Translations under genes and position numbers: made by a program
Shown here: piece by piece, positions 11,577-23,025 of the stretch
Layout: each line of letters starts with the position of its first letter
Position numbering within the stretch: the first letter of the stretch is position 1
The notes under the pieces: generated by a model
The model's database searches: none
Told to the model about the DNA's origin: nothing
The model's input: the letters and a program-made list of their open reading frames with translations, nothing else
NCBI GenBank assembly: GCA_963969595.1
Contig: OZ018408.1
Span: 51,771,022-51,835,021 of the forward strand
Reading direction: 5' to 3'
Source: Neckera pumila
Lineage: Eukaryota; Streptophyta; Bryopsida; Hypnales; Neckeraceae
DNA length: 64,000 bases

Positions 11577-11954
11577 GACCATCCGCAATTTTGGCCCAAT
11601 ATACAGCCTAGTATTGGTATATATAGCTAACTTTTGGACGCTAAATAACTAGAACTTGAATAATGTCTCATTGGAAGTGCATCGGAAAGAACTTGGAGAA
11701 GGGACTAGAGACCCTCTACATTTGACAATTTTTAGAGGATCAATGGCCAAATGTTGCTTTGATAACCATGATTTGCTAAGACCTCTATAATTTCAGATTT
11801 GTACCCCACTTTTAAAGTACTTGTCCAATGTCTAATTTTGGATTTTCTAGTCCCTTCTCCAAATTCTTTCCAACGCGCTTCCAATGAGACAATTTTCAAG
11901 TTCTAATTATTTAGCGTCCAAAAGTTAAATATTGGGCCAGCATTGCGGACGATC
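11577..11954. mobile_element. PIF/Harbinger (Tourist-like) MITE with 130-bp inverted arms
   Basis: The left end GACCATCCGCAATTTTGGCC and the inverted right end GATCGTCCGCAATGCTGGCC are followed by matching arms (CTTTTGGACGCTAAATAA, GTCTCATTGGAAG, GGAGAAGGGACTAGA) for about 130 bp. A TTA target flanks both sides (11574-11576 and 11955-11957), as expected for PIF/Harbinger. The 378-bp element has no coding capacity. Confidence 0.82.
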
Positions 11955-11957
11955 TTA

Positions 11958-13049
11958 CACCAACATGACATTCCATCAATGAATTCATCCATCAAAGCTT
12001 ATGACATACCTTGCATTTGGTCTCTTCCGTTCCGATTCTTGTAACTGCATTAATTAATTTTCAAAAATTCCTTGGATTGCAGATATGGTATTCGGAAGTT
12101 GGAAGATGCTGGATATTAAGTATTGGCAGTGCTAATATTGTCCTCCCAATGACAGGGTCTGGCTATATAAGCAACATTACTTCCAAGGAAATGAAGAACA
12201 AGAATTCATGTTTGCAGTGTTTTATCATTTGTCATTGAATCTCCCACAAAGGTGATTGTGCCAGCTTGCTGCATATCCCATGTTGGATAATAGCTACTTT
12301 TCATAAGCTATGTGTTCGTTTCATAGTAATTTCTTTGCGAAGTGCAGCAGAGGTGCAAGTAGTGTTGGAACGAGCAGGATTAATCTTACATGACTAAGGT
12401 TCAGCGAGACAGAAACAGACGGTTGCTGCTGACGAGCTCCCAAAAGAGGCAGGCCTCCATTGTTACAAAACACAAAGCTCACAAGTTTGAAAATGTTCAA
12501 TTTCCACTGTCTGCATGGTTATGATTTACGAAGCCACATTTGGCTGCCGTTGCCTTCCAACAGCTCATGTTATTTTCTCAGAATATGCGATCATCATCCT
12601 TGGGAAGTGTTCCAAAGTGGGAGCACGGGCACAAAAGAAATCCAAAATGTCCTTCTATGGAATTTTCAAAAAATTCAAAAAATTCCAAGTCAATGTCCAG
12701 TGATGATAGAATAGAATAGGATACACTAGGAATGGAAGATGGACACAAAAGGACATTTGTCCAATTTCCAATTAGATTTCTCCTGTGGGGCTCATCCATT
12801 CCGCGCTTTTCACCGGACCTTGCTGCAAGAGTCCCAGGGTGGCAACTCTAAACTTGCGATGATACCTGCCGTCTCTGCAGCTAACGGGTAAGACTTTTTG
12901 AGAATCTCCAAGACAAGTTGGTATATCAACAAGCTAAAAAATACTGACACATTTGATTTTGAAAACATTATTTCTATAAATTTACAACAATATACTTACA
13001 ATTGTAGAAAGAGTATTTCTCCCCCCAAAACTTTTGCAACAAAATTGCA
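11958..13049. other. Spacer and 3' flank of the 490-aa gene
   Basis: No coding exon or known element was recognised. Short open frames at 12460-12800 overlap on both strands and carry no recognisable motif. The last few hundred bases before 13050 should contain the 3' UTR of the minus-strand gene. Confidence 0.35.
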
Positions 13050-14522
13050 CTAGCTTCGTAAAATCAATTCCTTATCTATTACAAACCACGCTTCCTGTAG
13101 TAACGATCTATGTCCAGGAACACTAACCGAGTCCTCTAAAAAGGACGCGAACGATGCTTCCTGTTTTAGCGTCCTAAGCTCAGGAACATTTGCTTCATCC
13201 TCAAGAAACGAGCCTGGCGAGAGGCTCTCCGCGTCACTGGACTCACGCCCATCATCTCCTTCAGCAACCATCCACTCCACCGACGCCAACGCCGGAACAG
13301 AGATCGTCTCCTCAATCTGAATTTCTTCAAAATCTGCGCTTCCCGAGCTGAACAGAAACTCCGCTTCAATGGTCAAAATCCCTCGGGGCTTGCATTTACG
13401 TCTGTCTTTCACAGAACGCATGCCCTCAGGTCCCATCAAGGGACCTGCGCCAAAACATCCTCCTGACGATGGTGGCACTGAGCCTCGTTTCAGAAATTCC
13501 GGGGAGCTTGTGGGTTGTGGCGATGGAGTCTGTTGTGGGGAAGCTCCTTTATCTGTTGTTGCTGTCGCAGGATCCGCAATGGCGCGCCTGCTAAGCTCAG
13601 GAGACTTCGACGGCTGCGCTTCGGGTGTCTTGCTACCCTTAAGAGGCTCAAAGCAAGGCATCTCGCGCGCGTTGAACCACTCGTGTGGTAAGTCGTCCTC
13701 CCAATTGAGCTCCGTGAAGCCGCGGTTGTGAACCTCCGGAGAAGTGCACGGCAATGGCGATGGTGTGAAATCGCTGTGGGTTTCCTTCGGAAGCTCGGAA
13801 GGAGTGGGAGTAGCAGCAGGTGTAGAAACTCCTCGTAACCGTGACTTGGACGTCGTTGCTAAGCCCTTGCGACTGAGCGACGATGAGCAATTGTCTTGGA
13901 CGCGAGTGAGCGATGGGGAACCACGCGGGGTTCGCGACGAGCACGAGCCGTGAACGGTATCCGCGAATCTGCGCGTGAGGTCGACGCCAGTGAGCATCGT
14001 CTTGGGCTTACGTCCGGGCGTGCACGGCAATGGCGATGGCGTCACATCGCTGTGGTACCCGTTACTAAAGTCTGAAGGACTTAAAGTAGCAGCAGGTGTA
14101 GCAACTCCCCGCAACCGTGACATGGACGCGGTTGCTAAATTCTTGCGACCCAAAGAAGACAAGCTACCCTCGTGCATGCGGTTGAACGATGGCGACGCAC
14201 GCGGACTTCGCGATGCGCACACCCCGTGCTCGGTGTCGGCAAATCTGCGCGTGAGGTCGACTCCAGGGAGCATCGTCTTCGGGTTCCGCACTGGAGTGCG
14301 CTTGCCCAAGGAGTCCAGAGCCGGCGAGTAGTTGCGAGCGGGAGTGCGCTTGTCTTTCGCACTCAGGGAGCCCAACGCCGGAGAGAAGCTCCGGGACCTG
14401 TTGTGCTCTCCCAGCGGCTTCACCAAGGCGCGCCGCATGGAGGGCGTCGGAGTACTGACGTGACATGGTGTGATGACAGGAGTCTTCTTCTCCTTCACGG
14501 GGGTTGATAATTGACGCCGCAT
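13050..14522 (-). CDS. Uncharacterised SP/TP-rich protein with internal tandem duplications, 490 aa
   Basis: This is an uninterrupted frame from ATG 14522 to the stop at 13050. I recognise no domain. The N-terminal half is basic and rich in Ser-Pro and Thr-Pro (for example KKTPVITPC, VSTPTPS, VTPSPLPCTP), the minimal sites of proline-directed kinases. Three duplications are visible. A short one is SFSPALGSL...KRTPARN (46-64) followed by YSPALDSLGKRTPVRN (65-80). An 88-residue module at 81-168 recurs at 173-260, with PKTML.GVDLTRRFADT and SRLRGV.TPAAT in both. Near the C-terminus, SFLEDEANVPELRTLKQEASF (438-458) is followed by SFLEDSVSVPGHRSLLQEAWF (460-480). Between them lie WEDDLPHEWFN (274-284) and a Pro-rich linker, and the C-terminal third is acidic. 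There is no signal peptide or membrane segment. The gene is head-to-head with the SDR gene (577 bp between start codons). A structural or cytoskeletal and cell-cycle-phosphorylated role is only a guess. Confidence 0.72.
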   Translation of the reverse strand: MRRQLSTPVKEKKTPVITPCHVSTPTPSMRRALVKPLGEHNRSRSFSPALGSLSAKDKRTPARNYSPALDSLGKRTPVRNPKTMLPGVDLTRRFADTEHGVCASRSPRASPSFNRMHEGSLSSLGRKNLATASMSRLRGVATPAATLSPSDFSNGYHSDVTPSPLPCTPGRKPKTMLTGVDLTRRFADTVHGSCSSRTPRGSPSLTRVQDNCSSSLSRKGLATTSKSRLRGVSTPAATPTPSELPKETHSDFTPSPLPCTSPEVHNRGFTELNWEDDLPHEWFNAREMPCFEPLKGSKTPEAQPSKSPELSRRAIADPATATTDKGASPQQTPSPQPTSSPEFLKRGSVPPSSGGCFGAGPLMGPEGMRSVKDRRKCKPRGILTIEAEFLFSSGSADFEEIQIEETISVPALASVEWMVAEGDDGRESSDAESLSPGSFLEDEANVPELRTLKQEASFASFLEDSVSVPGHRSLLQEAWFVIDKELILRS

Positions 14523-14606
14523 TGCTGCTATACTCTTATCGCAAGCTCAACGTCGATTTGGTAGACCTGCAAGCCCGACCTCATCCTACGGTAAGCTAAC
14601 AGGGTC

Positions 14607-14790
14607 ACAACCCAATGCCGAAATGCGCCTCTCTTTCTCTCCAAATTGAAAGCTCACTAAGAGTTTGACATTGCGACACGGAACGAAAACCACTACAAGG
14701 GCTTGAGAGCTCCAGCGACCAGCTACAACCAAATGCCTAACTACGCCTCTCTCTCCAAATTGGATCACAAAGAGTTGGACATTGTAGAGG
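14607..14790. repeat. Diverged tandem duplication in the shared upstream region
   Basis: The block around AATGCCGAAATGCGCCTCTC...CCAAATTG...GAGTTTGACATTG (14607-14680) is repeated with changes at 14719-14790 (AATGCCTAACTACGCCTCTC...CCAAATTG...GAGTTGGACATTG). It lies between the divergent starts at 14522 and 15099, so it may hold duplicated promoter or 5' UTR sequence of either gene. Confidence 0.5.
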
Positions 14791-15098
14791 TCTCTCGAGG
14801 CATAACGATAACCGGAACAAAGAAGAAAGCGCTTGAGGGTTTAAGAGTCGTTAAGAGCAGTCCCCGCCGATTCAGGAAAATTCGAATGCAGAATAAGCAA
14901 CAACGATCAATTCGGCCACGGGGCGATACTGCCATGGGAACGTCTCGGGAACGTCGGGAACTGCTCTTGGTGCGCCACACGACATGTTCTCTAATCATGC
15001 CGGGGAGCTCGTGCGTGGGACCAATGACTCATGAATTTTCTAGGGTTTAGAGTTGCAACAGGAATTTGTTATAATTTTTGAGCTCGAATTTGGTGGAG

Positions 15099-18000
15099 AT
15101 GGACTCCAAAAATCCGAAGCAGGTGGCCATTGTTACGGGATCCAACACTGGAATCGGAAGGTAAAACACTTGTGCTTCCACTTCATTGCAAAAATCTCAC
15201 AATTCTCTTGAATTTCGTGAGATGGTTTCTGAGGGAACGAGCGAGATGACATTCTCTAACACCCTTCGAATGGGTGTTGTGGGTTTGGTGAATCTTTCTG
15301 ATAAATTCATTCACAAATTTTGGCTTGGATTAGAGTAGGTTTAGTAGTTTGTATTGTTGACATTGATGAGGTTCTCTAGTGCGAAGGCTTGTGGGAGAAG
15401 TCAATTGAATCTTTATGTCTAATTGTTTGGGAACTTTTTGGCTGTTCGAGGGTGCGTTCGCTGGAAATTGTATTCAGTTCTGTCATTTGTTGATTTTTGC
15501 TACAGAGAGACCGCTCTTTTGCTTGCCAAAGATGGCATGAAAGTGTTCATGGCGTGTCGCAGCGCTGACCGAGGCCATGAAGCTGCGTCTTACATTCGTG
15601 AGGTGAGTACGACGTTGTGTTCCCTCGTTGCCATCGTGTTGTTTTCTTTAATATATTGAGAGAATGTTACAAGTGTCTCACTATGTTTACGGTTGGTGTT
15701 CCCTGTGGTGTTGGCGAGAGTGGGAATGAATTCAGTTACACCTTTGGAATTAACTACTGCAACTTTGATCAAATTACTCATAACATCAATTGCAAACATA
15801 CCTTAGTACATTTGTGATTAGCGAGCTACTAAGCATACTTAGGTGTCTTTCTCCGTACCATTGAATATGTTGAGACTTTACTAAGCTTATGGAGTACCTA
15901 CTAAACTAATTACGGTATTTAGTGTCAATGACACTAAATGCCGAGTATCATTATTTTTGTCAAGTATTGTAATAGTTTAGATTAATAATTTTGACTACGA
16001 TTGCAAAAACTACCAATAATAAAAAACTGGATTTGGATGACATTGTTTGTAAAGATATTTACAAATTGTACTTAAAGTTATGTATATGACACCGTATACC
16101 ATATGACACGAAATAGAGATTTTATTGCAGTGGTTCAGGCCTTTGGTCTTGTGTTCAAGAATATAGACACTTGATGTATACCCCGCTTCTTTGTGTTGGT
16201 TAAACGAGACTCTGGCATTCGTTGAATATTTGCAGGCTTGTCCAGGAGCCGATGTGGAAGTCTTGTTACTGAATTTGGGGACCTTAGAATCTGTGCGAAA
16301 GAGTGCAACTGACTTCAAGTCTCGAAACCTACCTCTGAAGCTCCTGGTAAGCTCCTTGAACCCTGCAATTGGGTTTAATTGGAGTGTATATGTCAAGATT
16401 CCTCATCTGCATGGATATTGCTGCTTCTCTGCATTTTGTGGGCCAATTTTATTAGTGATTGATTTGCTCCTCTAAACTGTAGATTAACAATGCTGGCGTT
16501 AATTCTGAAACTCCCTGGTACACAGCTGAAGGTGTTGGTGGATCTGCTCAGGTATTATTCTCAGCATATTATGCTTATGCTTTCATGGTTTAATTCATCA
16601 ATGCTTTGATTGGGAAGGTGAGAATGTACTCTGTCAGATTTTCCTTTTGACAATTTTGGTGTTCCCTTGGCAAATTTTCTTTGATCTATTTCTGGCTAAA
16701 GCTTTCAAAGCATTCTACTTCAAAGCATTCTAGGTTTAGACAATGGTGATTGAGTCCTTCAAGGAAAAGCATATCCAGATAACCGTTCTTTTAATCTTCA
16801 TGTTCTGAGACTTAGTACGTTCATCATGGATTGTCTAATGGTGGTACTATTGAGTGGATTCTACGCAACAAGTGTCTCCATGCAACTTTGGAAAGGCAGT
16901 GACTAATGATGAAGAATCCTACTTTCAATCTGTCATTGATTGTCAACCCGGTTTCTTTATTAGAAAGTATCTAACCTACGAGATGCTATCTTACAAATTT
17001 TAGGGTTCATCTTTCATTAAAATGAGAGGATCAATATGGACTTAAGTTGTGGTTTTGGTTAGTGCCGCAGGTTAATCACTTGGGTCATTATCTTTTGACT
17101 CGTCTACTGGAAGACAGCTTGGTGGCAGGTGCACCTTCAAGGGTACATCTCAACTTTTTTGAAAAATACCTTTGTTGCTTTTCTTAGTGCGTTACTTTGT
17201 TGTTCATTATAAGAGAACGAATTAACTCACTCCAGTTGGATTTGACTGAGGTGCAAGAATGACATCATTTTCCTTGTGAGTTTAGTTTCTTTGATGTAGG
17301 AGTCTGACATTAAGATTGGTGATTGAAAAGGTGGTCAACGTGAGCTCCGTAATGAGTCGAGGAGTGAAATTCCCAGATCCGGTACAATATTGCTCCCTTC
17401 TGCTTAGTCGAGCATTTCTTAGGGACTTTTTAAATGCCAAAGTTGTGTGATTTTTTAATATATTTTCTCAGACTCAAGAATGCATTGAAGGTCGAGAGCA
17501 AAACCACTTAATGTTTGCAGCGTGGATACTCAGGAGAAATTCCTCAGAGATTTGAAAGCTGGCGAGTACTCGCAGTCCAAGCTTGCAAACATTCTGTTTA
17601 CCTTTGAATTGCAACGGCGATGGCAAGGTATATGAAGGTGTTTCGCATATTGTTTTACTCACTTAATCTCTGAATATACTTGCCTGGATGTAGCTTGATC
17701 AGCTTGTAGATGTCTAGTGTGCCCAATGCCTTCATCCATTGCCGCCGGTTTATTGATGCTTTTTTCGCATTTTTGCAGGGAAAGGGATTCAAGCATGCGC
17801 AGTGGATCCAGGTAAACTTTTAACCTCTTTTCTTAATCAGTGATATTCGTGATGCCAATGAGGTGTGTTTACTTCTTTTGCATTGATGTTTACGAACTAG
17901 ACTTTCTTATCCTGGAAACAAAAAAACGTTGATGTCCAAATTTCATAAACTCCATAAACCACTAGATCTAAACAAGTCAGGATTTTGGAAGTTGATGTTA

Positions 18001-19754
18001 GAGCATTTCACAAATGATTGAATGGGTGTCAGTTGGTGCATATGCAAGGTTGAGAACAGTGTACCCAATATATTCTTTTGGTGAGAGAATAATCCTGGAG
18101 ATTGTGTTTGAAATAGGGGCCGTCTTCAGTGACATATGGAGGAATGGTATGTTCTGCAAGCCTCCTATTTCATGGGCTTTGAAGGTACGACTCTATTACC
18201 TGATCTGGCTTGACCAATCACACAAACCATATTTGATTTTTCATGGTCCTCTAACTGGCAGCGTTACGTCATAGCAACACAATATTTTAGGCCCTGCCTG
18301 CACCAACCAATTAGCGCCAATTTTTTGACTGGGGTGTGAAGGACCATTCTCTACTTGGAAGTTAACCCCTAAAGGACCGGGGTTGCAAAAACTAGTGTTG
18401 TAGAAGCCATCTGGTGGCCTTACGGTCCTTTAGGGGTTAACTAACCTTTTTTGTGCCTGAATTTTTCCAGGTAGCGAATGCTGAGTTAGGCTTTTGAGTT
18501 AGCTAACTACTGCTACTTGTTTGGTGTGGGCTGATTTAGTACGTCAACATATCAGTTTAGTTACGTTTCGTTTACTTGTCCAAAATTGGTTATTTAACTG
18601 GTGAAAAAGAATGTAAATTCATTGCAACTTAGTGGGAGTTAGCGCCAATTTGCTAATTGGAACAATTTAGTGGGCAATGCGGGCATTTATTAAGTACTGT
18701 AATTCCAGTTTGCTAAGTGGTGCTCCTTGCTTGGTGTTACGAGACAACAAGTGGATTCCAGATTAGGTGCTTGCGTAAAAAGGAAACAGAAAATTCATTG
18801 ACTGGCTATTTGAGTGGTTATTGAATAGCTATTAACGGTGCAAGACCTTCATTATGATTTGTAATATTGGCAGGTGGCATTTGCTCCGACATGGGACGGA
18901 GCAATGCCGGTATACCATGCCGCCACCACTCCTTTGAAAACTGACCATGACAAAACTCCATTTCGACTCTTTGCCAGGGGAGGGTTTGCGTGGTGGGGGG
19001 TACGCTATCTACATACCATCTCAGTCGTTGATCTCTTCATAACCGCTGCCAGTCGATAAGAGATCATATGGATTTCTTCCTTGGTTTGGCAGCTCTAATT
19101 TGTTTGATTCTGGGCCCGAAACTTGAGACCTGGTGTAAATTCCCGGATTCGTAGCACTTGTACAGCACAGAGATGGCTTTCTGCAAGATTGGCAATTCAA
19201 CGCATCTGATATTGGAATATGAATCTGTAACTCCATGATTAAGTCACTTCCAGATTTCCACTACATGACTCGTGAACAAAAATAGGGTGATTCTTTCTGT
19301 AATGACGATATCATTTCTACAACATCATTAAGAATCATATAAGGTGCCCATACGTTCTTATAAAATATGCTCTCAGCTGTAGGTTATTTTAAGAATGTAC
19401 CCTACTATTATAATATGTTTCAAGAATTTTGTATTATTGTAGGGTATCTCAAAGTGACTCGATAACTCAAGTGACTCACAAAAATTGCGTTCAGTTACTT
19501 CCTTGAGATTTAAGAGGTTCCAGGCATTGATGATTCGTGCATACTTGTTGGGCTTGATACAGGTGACGAAGCCCACTTCGACGCCCATATTTGGGTTAAC
19601 GGCTGCTGCATTAGATTGGCCAGTTCGGTACCTTTCAAGGGGGTTGTTCTTCAGCGAAGTGGTACAAGTGCCCGCAAATCCACAAGCATATGATGAGGAC
19701 CTGGCATCCAAGCTCTGGAGCCTCTCTGCAGACGTTGCTGGTCTCTCAGAGTAA
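15099..19754 (+). CDS. Short-chain dehydrogenase/reductase, retinol-dehydrogenase-like
   Basis: Eleven exons: 15099-15160, 15506-15602, 16236-16346, 16483-16551, 17071-17142, 17331-17381, 17521-17627, 17779-17811, 18117-18184, 18874-18999 and 19563-19754. They give about 328 residues. Classical SDR motifs are all present: TGSNTGIG (13-20, cofactor loop), INNAGV (91-96), VNHLGHYLLTRLL, VVNVSS with the catalytic Ser, YSQSK with catalytic Tyr170 and Lys174, and AVDPGAV. MACRSADRG after the second strand suggests NADP(H). The C-terminal AYDEDLASKLWSLSADVAGL is typical of RDH/WWOX-like plant SDRs. The substrate is unknown. Exons 1-6 and 7-11 are each in frame, but exon 6 ends on a full codon while exon 7 needs one extra base before GTG GAT. 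Either there is a frameshift, a non-canonical splice or a base error, or the gene is damaged. Intron 9 holds the 71-bp TTAA element. Confidence 0.85.
18366..18436. mobile_element. Tiny TTAA-flanked element (family E), 71 bp, in SDR intron 9
   Basis: The ends are perfect 14-bp inverted repeats: CCCCTAAAGGACCG at the left, and the same read inverted at the right. TTAA flanks both sides (18362-18365 and 18437-18440). The CCC start and TTAA target match families A, B, C and H here. The interior is only about 43 bp. Confidence 0.72.
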
Positions 19755-20062
19755 AACTTTTACTAGAATTCCTACGTTTGATTTCAATGGACACTTGAAC
19801 ACTTGGGTAGAGTTACATGAAGTCATTTTTTTAACCCCTAAATGTACAGTACCCACCAACAAGTTCATGTTCGCAGCAGTCAATCTACATAAACAAAGTT
19901 TGTACCTCAAATTTCAAATTGCCACCACATGCTCAAAAATGATTCAAATCACAAACCGCAAAGTGCGTTGGAAAGATAATGAAGTCTAATTTACTTATGT
20001 CTGAATCATTTATGAAAAAACTTGTAAAACTATATAGAATTTTAACGTTTTTGACAAACTAT

Positions 20063-20530
20063 CTACCATCTAGTGCTACAACCATTAGCTTTGATTACAG
20101 CCTTCATACGGTAAGGCATGCTAGCAAGGAGAACTTCAATCATCTCTAGAAATACCTCTTTCCATGCCTTTTGAATGGTATTGACTAATTCTTCTTTGTT
20201 TTGCGGTAGCACCTCGTTTTGGATGGTGTCTTTTACAATCTTCCACAGGTTATTGAAGGGGTTTAAGTCAGTAGAGTTTGCGGGCCATGAAAGCTTTCTT
20301 ATGCCATGTGCTTGCCTCCAATCCCTTGATCCTTGCTACGGTGCACTAGAGCACCATCTTTCATGAATATAAGTGTCTTGGGGTGATTCTAGAGAAAGTA
20401 AAAGCCTCTCAATCAGCTTTCATAGTACATCAGTAAAGTTCTACCTCTTCATCTATCATGTGGCTTATAACAAGAGAACACTTCTTAAAACTGGTGAATG
20501 CACCCCACCATACCTTCACTTACCTTGATC
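20063..20530 (-). pseudogene. Tc1/mariner transposase remnant, C-terminal half
   Basis: Minus-strand reading, with at least two frameshifts and several stops. The blocks are WGAFTSF (near 20490), VISHMIDEEVELY, LIFMKDGALVHRSKDQ (the second catalytic Asp region), then after a frameshift LSWPANSTDLNPFNNLWKI, followed by VKDTIQNEV, EELVNTIQKAWKEV and MPYRMKAVIKANG, ending in a stop at 20063. The DLNP.ENLW motif of Tc1/mariner (DDE) transposases has Asn where the third acidic residue should be, so the copy is dead. It lies downstream of the SDR gene. It could be a relic of the source of the TA-target MITEs here, but no ends link them. Confidence 0.78.
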
Positions 20531-22600
20531 TTTTTTCGGTTCAAATGAATATATATTTGTCCATCCATATTACTTTCTTTTAGTTAAATGCCGTTTAGTG
20601 CCAGTGCTTATAGTTCTAGAGCACACCTTACACCACCATTGAAGTCACTTGTTACAATAAAAAACGCCTCCAATCTCACACAATCTATTTTTGTCTCTAG
20701 AAGTACACCTACTCACCAAAATACACATACAATGTATCCACAAGCTACCATAGTGCTTGGCCCAAGCATATTTTGCATTGAGAGGTTGTTGGAGCACCAT
20801 ATATGAAGCTCAAATTTACAAAAATCTAAATTGTGTTGGCAGCCAAGTGACACTTAGAAATGTAGTTAATTTATTTTCCAACATTTAGGTGGCAACATTC
20901 ATGGAATTTGGAGGTCTCGAGTGGGAGATATGATCACTCAAAGTTGCACTTCTTTTTCAGTGGCATTTAGAGTTCAAAAATTTGAACATAAACTTCTTGG
21001 TGGGTATTGTACAAAGTGTTCTCCAAAATTGAAGATTTGAAAAAAATCATCTTGAAGTACTATTTGGAAGAATATTTTGGAATTGATATACAAATATAAG
21101 TTGTAGATTTTGAGATTTTGATTCCGTTTGTACGCTTAGATTCACCAATGCTTTTGCCAATATTTTTTTTTTAAATTTGGAAGAAATTTTTTTAAATTCC
21201 TACTTAATTCAATTAAAAGCAAAATTACCATTTTTTGAGTAGAATTTGTTGGAATGGATTTGAAATCAAGTTCTCTTAAATCTGTGAACTCATTTTTTGC
21301 AAATCTAGATTTGAACTAGAGTCAATGTAATTTTGGCTTGGTCAACCATTTGACATGCTTCTACATTTGTAATTTTAGAAAATATGTAATATTCTAGTAG
21401 AACCAAATCCAACCATTAGATAGGACAACAATTTGATAAAATATCTTCACAAATTAGGATGACTTTCATCCAAGCAGTAATGAGAAGGAAACTTGAATTT
21501 CAATTTGTTTGTTGTCTGGAAATTGGATGTCAGAGTGCTAAAGGGTTAATGGATGTTCTCAACTTTTTGACATAAGATAGGAACATTTACCTTTAAAAAC
21601 AAATACAATTGGATGCTTGTATCAAAAGTTATGCTCCTTGAAAAAATAGGGGCAGTTTGAGCAACTTGGAATTTTTTTAGCATCTTTTGCTAAGACCATC
21701 ATCAAATTTTGAAATTTGGCATGTATATAACCTATTAAATATGGCATAAAATTGTCCAATAAAAAAACAAATTTTAGTTTCCAAATCACATTCTAAGAAG
21801 ATTCAAACTTTATTAGCTATATTGGTACAGCTTTGAGGAAAAACATTTTCTTATACTTTTAAGCCCTATTATCTTGCAATAGTATGTGAAGTCAAAATTA
21901 TTCCTACATATTCCAAATGTTTGTTTCTAACTTTCCACCATTTGGATTTTAAATTAAAAAATTCCCTCATTGCACAAGAGGTCGTCAAAAACATGACTAG
22001 TATATTGCCGATTCACTTAACTTTCTTGCATTGCAAATTGATATAGAGTAAATTAAACTCTTTTTTTTTTTAAAGTTTTGTGCATGAGTGTGACTAATAA
22101 GATGTGGAACTTATTGGTAGAGAGATGCAAATTCATCAAGTGCAACACAATTTACTCCAAGAGGCTCAAAGTTTATTGACCCTGTTTTGCAAGAATGAAA
22201 AAAAAGAAAAAAAGAAAAAGATTCTCACTTCAAACATTACAATCTTTCAATCCATGCAATCAAATGGGCTGAAAATTTTCCAACACATTTTTAGTAATCT
22301 ACTATTGTATGGTTGAAGTTCTAAAAGAAAGATTTTTTTTTCAATTTTAAACAATGCACTTCAAAATGGCAATTTTAAACAATTTCTCTTGAAAAGCCAC
22401 CCCGTTTTTTTCAATTTAGTAATGAGCTTTTGAAGGTTAAATACAAAGAATCATCCAGTTCGCCGACAGTATGGGAGCTCCACCAAGATCCGCCAGAAAT
22501 TTTTAAACACCACAACCGTATGAAATGGTGACCCACTAGATAGAACCCTAAAAGATCATTACTAAAGTAAGAAAAGTACACGTCATGGGATCAGGTGTAC
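20531..22600. other. AT-rich spacer, no gene seen
   Basis: No coding potential, known element end or structured repeat was recognised. The part next to 20530 may include more of the decayed transposase. The last bases before 23026 should contain the TspO promoter and 5' UTR. The TspO ATG directly follows a TTGTGCAG acceptor, which suggests a 5' UTR intron. Confidence 0.35.
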
Positions 22601-23025
22601 TGCACATTCCAAAAGGCTCTCGCTCAGGATGATTCACAGTGCGATTCCTTGTGATTGTTGAGTCTCTGAGATTTTTTATTGTTTTCGTCTAGACTGTGCA
22701 CTGCATTGTAGGTTTCGCAAATCAGGCGTCATTCCTTTCTTCTCATTTTGAAGTCTGTGCAGAGGTTAGTCCCTCTCTATCTGCAATTTCTTCTCTTCTT
22801 GGTATTCTCTTCAAATGTTTAATTGTGAAAGAGATAGGAGATGGAGCAATGAATCGGAAATTTTGGCTGTGGTAGGAAAATGTGGGACAAGTCTTGATTG
22901 ATTCATTGAGGAAGGGGGAGAGCTGCAAAGCTTATCATCGATACATTAGACCATTTGCTCATCTCTTTCGAGTGAGTACGGAATGATTACGCTGAGTTTT
23001 GCATGTTGGGTTTTCGCTTGTGCAG

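Noticed and set aside
11182..11611. Overlapping frames of 70-131 codons on both strands
   Set aside because: No motif, no anchored start, and composition equal to the spacer.
13369..14507. Several plus-strand frames of 69-120 codons
   Set aside because: They are antisense shadows of the duplicated 490-aa gene and therefore themselves look repeated.
15913..15943. 31-bp palindrome CGGTATTTAGTGTC...GACACTAAATGCCG in SDR intron 2 as a transposon footprint or regulatory hairpin
   Set aside because: The palindrome is real, but no paired element ends or target duplication could be found around it, so no call is made.
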